From assembly GCA_030180135.1 (NCBI GenBank), contig CM058237.1, positions 105,973,904 to 106,037,903 of the forward strand: a DNA stretch of 64,000 nt, written 5' to 3'. Position numbers and translations under genes: made by a program. This document shows positions 56,724 through 64,000 of the stretch, one piece after another. The notes beneath the pieces were generated by a model. It was not told the origin of the DNA and searched no databases. It saw only the letters and a program-made list of their open reading frames with translations. How positions within the stretch are numbered: the first letter of the stretch is position 1; every line of letters starts with the position of its first letter. The stretch comes from Orychophragmus violaceus. Its lineage: Eukaryota; Streptophyta; Magnoliopsida; Brassicales; Brassicaceae.

Positions 56724-59700
56724 TTACATTTGAATATCTCTAATTCCTACAGCAGCAGTATGCAACTCGTGCTTAGGTCTCGGGAGTGGCTTTGTCAACG
56801 GATCAGCTACGTTCTCATCAGTGGGAACCCTGCTGACCTTCACTTCTCCTCTATTAACTATATCACGAATCAGGTGATACCTTCTCATAATGTGTTTGGA
56901 TTTCTGATGATGTCTCGGTTCCTTGGCTTGAGCAATTGCACCATTGTTGTCACAATACAGTGCCAAAGGCTCAGTGGCATTAGGGAATACACCGAGTTCA
57001 ATCAAGAAGTTCCTAATCCAAACTCCTTCCTTCGCAGCTTCTGAAGCAGCGATGTATTCAGCTTCAGTTGTGGAATCTGCCACGGTGCACTGCTTGGAAC
57101 TCTTCCAACTTACTGCACCGCCATTCAGACAGAAGATGTAGCCAGACTGTGACCGGAAATCATCCTTATCTGTCTGAAAACTTGCATCTGTGAATCCACT
57201 GATTTCAAGCACTTCACTTCCTCCGTAAACCAAGAACTTATCCTTAGTATTTCTCAAATACTTCAGGATATTCTTTACGGCAATCCAGTGACTTTCACCT
57301 GGATTAGACTGGTACCTACTCGTCATGCTTAGTGCATAAGCAACATCAGGACGAGTACAGATCATGGCATACATGATAGATCCTATAGCCGAAGCATAAG
57401 GAATCCTACTCATGCGCTTAAGCTCATCAGGTGTTTTAGGACACTGATCCTTGCTTAGTGCAGCACCATGTATCATTGGCGTGAACCCCTTCTTGGATTT
57501 ATCCATTCCGAATCGATGCAGTACTTTATCTATATAAGCATCTTGACAAAGTCCAATCAGCTTTTTAGATCTGTCTCTAAAGATTCGGATTCCAAGAACA
57601 TACGCGGCTTCACCCATGTCCTTCATGGAAAAACAACTTCCCAGCCAGTCTTTAACAGACTTCAGCATTGGAATATCATTTCCAAGAAGCAATATGTCAT
57701 CGACATATAGGATAAGAAACGCCACTTTGCTCCCACTAGTTTTCTTATACACACATTGTTCCTCTTGGTTTCTGATGAAGTCAAAGTTCTTTATTGCTTC
57801 ATCAAAACGAAGATTCCAACTCCTCGATGCTTGCTTCAATCCATAAATGGATTTGTGAAGCTTGCAAACTTTCCCAGCATTCTTAGGATCAATGTAACCG
57901 TCAGGTTGTGTCATATACACATCCTCCTCCAAGATTCCATTCAGGAAGGCGGTTTTCACATCCATCTGCCAAATCTCATAATCATAATAAGCGGCAGTTG
58001 CTAGGAGAATCCGAATTGATTTCATCATTGCCACTGGTGAATAGGTTTCATCATAGTCTATACCATGAATTTGCTTGAAACCTTTTGCCACCAACCTGGC
58101 TTTGTAAATCTGGACATTTCCATCCACGTCTATCTTCTTCTTGAAGATCCATTTACACTCGATGGCTTTTGCACCAGCAGGTAAATCAACCAGTGAAAAC
58201 ACTCGGTTAGCAGACATGGAGTCCATCTCGGATTCTGTGGCTTCACGCCACTTTAAGGAGTCAGGGCTCATCATGGCTTCTGCAAAGTTCGAGGGTTCAT
58301 CACCGTCAATGATCAAAAGATCATGGCAATTTGTCACAAGGAATCCCTGATATCTATCAGGTTCCTGACGGATCCTTCCGGATCTTCGAACTTCAGGTAC
58401 TGCAGGTTCAGGTTCTATTACAACTTCATGTAATTCATCCTGCTGTTCTTCCTCATTAGGTTGAACAGGTTCCTGTCCTTCTTGAATTTCATCAAGTTGT
58501 ACCTTACTCCCACTATCTTTTCTAGAGAGAAACTCCCTTTCAAGAAAAGTACAATCCCGAGCAACAAAGATTTTGTTCTCGGATCGCAGATAGAAGTAAT
58601 AAGCCTTGGTATCCCTAGGATAACCAATGAAGTAGCATTTGTCAGATTTTGGTGTAAGCTTGTCTGAGATTAATCTTTTGACATAGGCTTCACAACCCCA
58701 AATTCTGATAAAAGACATTGCTGGAGCTTTTCCAGTCCATATCTCATATGGTGTCTTTGCTACTGCCTTTGATGGCACTCTGTTCAGTGTGAACGTTGCG
58801 GTGAGCAAAGCATATCCCCAAAGGGATATAGGAAGGTCTGTGTGACTCATCATGGATCGGACCATATCTAACAATGTCCGATTCCTTCTCTCAGACACAC
58901 CATTCCACTGTGGTGTTCCAGGAGGTGTGAGTTGGGAGATAATCCCACACTCACTCAGATGATCACGAAATTCCTGGCTCAAGTATTCTCCTCCTCGGTC
59001 CGACCGAAGAGCCTTAATACTTTTAGCAAGACGGTTCTGTACTTCATTCTGGAATTCTTTGAACTTTTCAAAGGTTTCCGACTTATGTTTCATCAAGTAG
59101 ACATATCCATATCTACTGAAATCATCAGTGAATGTAATGAAGTACTGAAAGTTTCCTCTAGCACTTGTGGACATTGGGCCACACACGTCAGTATGTATCA
59201 GGCCCAATAGTTCACTGGCCCTTTTTGTGGGTTTATTGAAAGGCGCCCTTGTCATTTTGCCCATTAGGCATGATTCGCATTGCTCACAAGACTCAAAGTC
59301 AAATGAGCCCAAGAGTCCATTTGAATGGAGCCTCTTGACGCGTTTCTCACTAATGTGCCCCAAACGACAATGCCAGAGAAACGTTTCATTTTCTTCGTTA
59401 GATTTGAACCGTTTTGTATTTATGTTATATACTGGAGCAGATTGATCCAGCATGTACAGCCCATTTATAAGAGGGGCACAGCCATAGAACATATCATTGA
59501 GATTAAAGGAACACAATTTATTCTTAATAGAAAAATCAAATCCTTGCAAATCCAACAATGAAACTGAAATGATATTTCTGCTTATAACAGGTACAAAATA
59601 ACAATTCTCAAGTTCTAAAATCAATCCAGAAGGTAAAGACAACAAATAAGTGCCAACGGCCAGTGCTGGAACCTTCGCTCCATTGCCAACTCGCAACTCT

Positions 59701-60466
59701 ACTTGCCCTTGCTTCAACCTTCTACTGTTGCTGAGCGCCTGCATATTAGTACAAATATGAGCCCCACATCCAATATCTAATACCCAAGTGGTATTATCAG
59801 AAGTAGTAGTATTTACTTCAATAACAAAAATACCTGAAGATTTAGTCTCGAAGGACTTCTTCTTCTTCAGACTTTCCTGGTATTTCTTACAGTCCCTGCG
59901 GTAATGCCCTGCCTCTTTGCAAAAGTGGCAGATGTCAGAAGGCCCAGCTTTGGACACGGGCTTGGGCTTGGCGTTTTCATTGCCAACTACTTTGCCCTTT
60001 CCCTTGTCTGCAGCGGATTTCTTGAAACCCTTGCCCTTCTGCACCATGAGTACAGACGACTCCTTGGTTTTCTTCAGATTCGGTTCTGCAGTCTTGAGCA
60101 TACCATGTAGCTCAGGCAACGTCTTTATCAACCCATGCATATTATAGTTCAAAATGAACTGGTCATATGCAGGAGTAAGAGTCTGCAGAACGATATCACA
60201 AGCAAGCTCTTGGCTTATAGGACAGTCGAGCCTCGTCAAATGATCGAGATAACCCATCATTTTCAGAACATGAGGACTCACTGCTGCATCCTTAGCCATT
60301 TTACAGTCCAAGAGATTCTTAACAGTTTGGAATCTCTCTGTACGAGCCTGCTCCTGAAATAACGCTTTCAGATTTGCCATCAGCTCCATGGGACAAGTCA
60401 GGCCTTCCCACTGCATCTGCAGTTCGGGAGCCATTGTCGCCAACATCAGGCAAATCACGTCATTAC
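56724..60466 (-). CDS. Copia C Gag-Pol, nearly complete, lacking the gag N-terminus
   Basis: Longest open frame of the window (1267 residues, from an ATG at 60527). The first about 20 residues come from the inverted leader of the next element, not from gag; real gag begins at about the DVICLMLATMAPELQ segment, so roughly 75 residues are missing. It has zinc knuckle CHFCKEAGHYRRDC, then protease VLDIGCGAH, where the usual DTG reads DIG. Integrase (HHCC; TDD, SDRGGEY, SERRNRT), RT (QMDVKTAFLNG, LILYVDDILLLG) and RNase H (FTDAS, TEAEY, CDNNGA) are all open. It is the best-preserved polymerase here, but the Gag truncation and protease change argue against autonomy. Confidence 0.93.
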
Positions 60467-61311
60467 TGGAAATAATTTTATTTCTGGTTAAACCGGATTG
60501 AAATTCATAAAATTGAATTTTAACCAAAACCGAAGGCTGGTCTAAGTTTGATTTGGTTGGACCAAATAATTTAGAGCTGGTCTGGTTTAGTAAATAACTG
60601 ATGGTTTTGATAGTTAATTTGGTCTTGGACCAGAATTAATAAACCGGATCGGTTATGTCAAATTATTGGGCCAATTGGAATTCTGTGGTCTCGGGCCAAG
60701 AATTGGGCCTATAATTTGTGACCCAACCGAAAACTTTAATAAGTTACTAAATTTAGAAAGTTTCTAAAATAAGAAAGTTTCCCAAAATAGTAATCTTCTA
60801 TTTTTGGAAATAAAACTTAAAATCCTCAAAAACAATATCAAGCTTGGATGTCTTTCCAATCTTGTCAGCTACTTAACGCTTATTTGATTACAGACATGGC
60901 TTACAGTGTGAGGTGTCTATTTTCGCGTAAGTAAAGTAGTATATAGTCACTGATTTCATTGGGAGTCCCAGATTTCAGTGATTATTTGGCTGTAAGAGAT
61001 TGGTTTCCTTGACTGGGCCATCGGGAGTCCCGGGCCTTGAGACATCTGGTGAATTTGGGCCTCGGGTCCAATTCACAATCGAGAGTTATTGGTTATAACT
61101 AGCTGTGTGTATGCTTACCAAGTAAAGCTAATTCTGGGTGACGGCCAGTGGCCCACTTTGGATTTAGCTAAACATGGGTCTCGGAATCATTGCATTCTTA
61201 TGAGGTTGAACAAAGAAATTTTGAATGCAATGCGAGTTTTCTTATAAGTTGTTAAGATTGCTCTTTTATGAACTTAATAACTAAAACTCTATTTATCTCT
61301 AAATTTCAGCT

Positions 61312-62202
61312 ATGAAAAGCACAAACAATCAAAACACTTTCTCGATCCGGTATGTCCTTGAGATGGACAAACTGAACGGATCAAATTTCTTGACTTGGTC
61401 GCGGAACCTGAGACTAGTTCTCAGGCAGGAGAGAAAGGACTATGTCCTTGAGAAAGCTCTCCCCGTGAGGATCGGGTCCAATGCCTCTCATGCAGTATAT
61501 AATGCTTGGAATAAGCATTATAATGATGCGGTAGATGTGCGTGGTTTGATATTGGCTACCATGGACTCAGATTTGCGGAAGCAATATGAGAACATGGAGT
61601 CGCCAATAGAGATGATCAGCAGCCTGAAATTGAAATTTCAGGAGCAGGTAAGAGTGGAGAGATACCAGTTGGTTAAATCTCTCACTAGCTGCAAGCTACC
61701 AAATGATCATCCAGTAAGTCCTCATGTCAGTAAAATGATGGGTTACATTGATAACCTGAGGAAACTGGATTATCCAGTTAGCCAGGAATTGGCAACTGAG
61801 ATCATTCTGCAGTCACTGCCGTCAAGCTATGATAAGTTCGTAAGGAACTATATCAAGAAAGGCTTAACGAAGACGTTGACTGAACTGCATGATATGCTCA
61901 AGACAGTTGAGCCAAACGTGAAGAGTACCCTGTACAATCTCATGAATGAGAAGGGTAGGTTTACTAAACCTAAAGCTGACAAGGGTGAAGACAAAGTTGT
62001 CCAGATTTTGAATCATGGCAAGCGTGTGTCTTCTGAGCCCGAGTCAGATACCTCTTACGTTGGTAAGTGCTGCTACTGTAAAGAGACTGGGCATTGGAAG
62101 AGAGATTGCATTAAATTCATGGAAGATTATGAGGAGTTGAAGTTGATGTATGAAACTACTTCCTCAGGTATTCATGTTATTACTTCAAGTTATACCTTAT
62201 AG
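61312..62202 (+). CDS. Copia D Gag (296 aa)
   Basis: Intact ATG; MDKLNGSNFLTWSRNLRLVL, a QELATEIILQSLPSSYDKF region and zinc knuckle CCYCKETGHWKRDC near residues 254-267. It lacks the two lesions of the minus-strand relative (30097-30979). It ends at TAG (62200-62202), after which the protease VLDTGCGTDIC follows in frame. The stop therefore sits at the gag/protease border and may simply be decay. Confidence 0.88.
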   Translation: MKSTNNQNTFSIRYVLEMDKLNGSNFLTWSRNLRLVLRQERKDYVLEKALPVRIGSNASHAVYNAWNKHYNDAVDVRGLILATMDSDLRKQYENMESPIEMISSLKLKFQEQVRVERYQLVKSLTSCKLPNDHPVSPHVSKMMGYIDNLRKLDYPVSQELATEIILQSLPSSYDKFVRNYIKKGLTKTLTELHDMLKTVEPNVKSTLYNLMNEKGRFTKPKADKGEDKVVQILNHGKRVSSEPESDTSYVGKCCYCKETGHWKRDCIKFMEDYEELKLMYETTSSGIHVITSSYTL

Positions 62203-64000
62203 GTATTGGATACTGGTTGTGGCACTGATATTTGTTATAATATGCAGAGCCTGAGCAACAGTAGAACGTTGAAGGAAGGGCAAGTGGAACTGCGTGTCTG
62301 GAAGGAGCTTGGGATGCTGCCTCAGCCGTAGGGTTTTCACTTGTAAATGCCTTTGAGGCTTGGTTTTGTATTAAGTAATTGCTACAATGTACCTGCTTTA
62401 AGCAGAGTTGTTTTCATTTTCTTATAAAGAATTTGAATGTTTTTCATTTTGATAAAGACAAATTCTGTTCTTTTGATCTTAATGAAATGTTAATTGTAGC
62501 ACCCTATTCAAGGAATGGGTTTTATATCTTAAACCAAAGAGTGCCTAAATATAACATAAATACCGAATTGGTTTAAATCTGATGAATTAAACCTGATTTT
62601 TCTTGGCATAAATGTTTTTGGTCACATAGAGTAAGTCGGATTCAGAAACCCCATAGTTATGGACTTTTGGGCTCATTTGAATGGATATCTTATGAGACTT
62701 GAATTCTTCTTACTGGACCAAAACACAAAGGGCCCATCTTAGCCGAGCTAGAGAAAAGCCCAAAAGGCTTATTGGACATTGGACATACTCATGTATGTGG
62801 TCCGATGAGCAGTAATGCCAGAGAAAATTTCCTGTACTTCATTGTCTCTACTGATTACTTCAGTGAGTGTGACTGTGTTCATTTGATGAGACACAAGTCG
62901 GAATTCTTTGACATGGTCGAAAGAGTTCCAAAATGAAGTATAGAATCTGAATGACAGAAGTATTAAGACTCTGGATTAAATCACGAGTGAGAATACTTAA
63001 GTCATTGATTGTGTGATCATCTGAATGAGTGTGAAATCGTTTCACAGCTCATTTCTCCTGAAAACCTAGAGGTGTTTCTGTGAGAAAGAATCAGATCTTA
63101 TTAGAAATGATTAAAGATGAGTCACACGAATCTTCCATGATATTCTTTAAGAATAACGCTCTAAAATATCTAAGTTTACGCTGAAATAGTTCCACCAATA
63201 TCAGTTGAAAGACACCACGTAAATGTGGATTGGAATCGATCCAAATTCGTCTTTACTGAGTATTTGTAATTGTGCTACTTCGCCGGTTGTCCTAGGGAAA
63301 CCAAGGCTTGTTACTTTTACGTCCATTCTGTTTTCTAAGAGGGGAAGTAACTTTCCAAGAAGAACAGTGGGAGTAAAAGTATAACTCGAAGAAATTCGAG
63401 AAATACAGGAGGCTGCTCAACCTGTTGAGGGAGAGTAACGGATGGATTTACAGATTTCTGTAGAATCTGCACCTGTAAAGCCTGAAGTTCGCAGATCAGT
63501 TACTAATCCGAGAGTGATTTCTCATCATTAGTTGAATCTGATGATCATTGAAAGTTCGCATGATCTGATGATCATTGAAAGCGACGAATCTGCGAAATTC
63601 AAAGAAGCGAAAGTGAGCCCGGACTCCGAAAATTACACTATGTGTAAGTTAGCTTCATTGATCCATTCATGGATGGAAGCAAACATATCGGAGTTGGAAT
63701 CTTCGTTCTGTTGAAGTAGTCAAGGTTTTGACTTGAACAGGAACGAAGAGGAACTGTGCGTTTACTAAAAGATAAGTGGGAGCAATATTGCATTTCTCAT
63801 AGTGTATGTCGATGACATACTGATTCTCGGAAATAACGTCCCAATACTGCAGTCGTTAAAGGGAGTTGGTTTTATGATTGACATGGGTAAAGCCACGTAG
63901 TTCTTGGATTTTGGATCTAAAGATAGAGATCCAAAAGAGCTGGTAGGACAAAGTCAGAATTCTTAAATTGACAAAGTCCTACACGTAATCAGCAATCCAA
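62203..64000 (+). pseudogene. Copia D decayed protease, integrase and RT
   Basis: Protease VLDTGCGTDIC at about 62206. Integrase remnants include HVCGPMSSNARENFLYFI (about 62790) and ECEIVSQL. The same integrase-to-RT deletion as in the minus-strand relative lies near 63630 (AAAATTACACTATGTG). RT VYVDDILILGNNVP is at about 63803-63845. Stops are frequent. The end of the element lies beyond the window. Confidence 0.8.

Larger units (their letters stand above)
60467..64000 (+). mobile_element. Copia D (+), gene-dead family, cut by the window end
   Basis: Starts without an LTR at an inverted junction inside the leader (AAATAATTTTATTTCTGG). It continues through the shared leader (GGGAGTCCC at 60961-60969 and 61023-61031), a gag frame and decayed pol, to the window edge. 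The gag and the pol deletions match 25803-33352, while the upstream leader resembles element A, so the two families share or exchange leaders. Confidence 0.88.

Overview
The window is repeat-rich nuclear DNA from a flowering plant. The one host gene I can support, a mitochondrial TIM21 gene, has a crucifer-like sequence, so Brassicaceae is the best guess. Almost everything else is nested LTR retrotransposons of the Ty3/gypsy and Ty1/copia types, a LINE remnant and LTR-derived noncoding DNA. I saw no prokaryotic features, tRNA or rRNA genes, or CRISPR arrays.

Layout: 1-1344 is the 3' end of a copia element. It abuts a fragment of a gypsy integrase (1349-1905) and a long gypsy LTR region (about 1906-5648). 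A chromodomain-bearing gypsy element (chromovirus) fills 5745-12086. It has 8-bp inverted LTR tips and a TAAC target duplication; its coding region is broken, and a 731-bp solo-LTR-like insertion sits in its 3' LTR. TIM21 follows in eight coding exons (12389-13831), with its start codon only about 300 bp from the chromovirus LTR. Next is the poly(A) end of a minus-strand LINE (14039-14301 and 23476-24926), split by a 9.2-kb noncoding LTR retrotransposon (14302-23470). That element has two 873-bp LTRs, an AATAG duplication, a primer-binding site and a polypurine tract, but no gag or pol: a LARD-type element.

24927-25802 and 33353-35348 form an unclassified LTR-like repeat ending in a long polypyrimidine tract. 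It is split by a copia element (25803-33352) whose LTRs appear identical and which is flanked by TCAGG, although its genes are ruined. 35349-38123 is a minus-strand copy of the long gypsy LTR, and 38124-38867 is adjacent gypsy internal sequence.

From 38868 to the window end there is a chain of related copia pieces whose orientation flips repeatedly. It runs: copia A (+), an inverted 5' half (-), two tandem LTRs (-), a 3' half (-), a 3' half (+), two LTRs meeting head to head, a nearly complete gag-pol (-), and a leader plus gag of the decayed family (+). Autonomous-type and decayed-type copia elements share a leader and a 3' noncoding region, which fits mobilisation of the decayed family by proteins of the intact family.

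Nothing here is a clear new biological system. The best candidates for follow-up are the inverted copia array (biology or assembly error), the gene-dead but recently moved copia family with its conserved leader, and the LARD element with an internal LTR hairpin.
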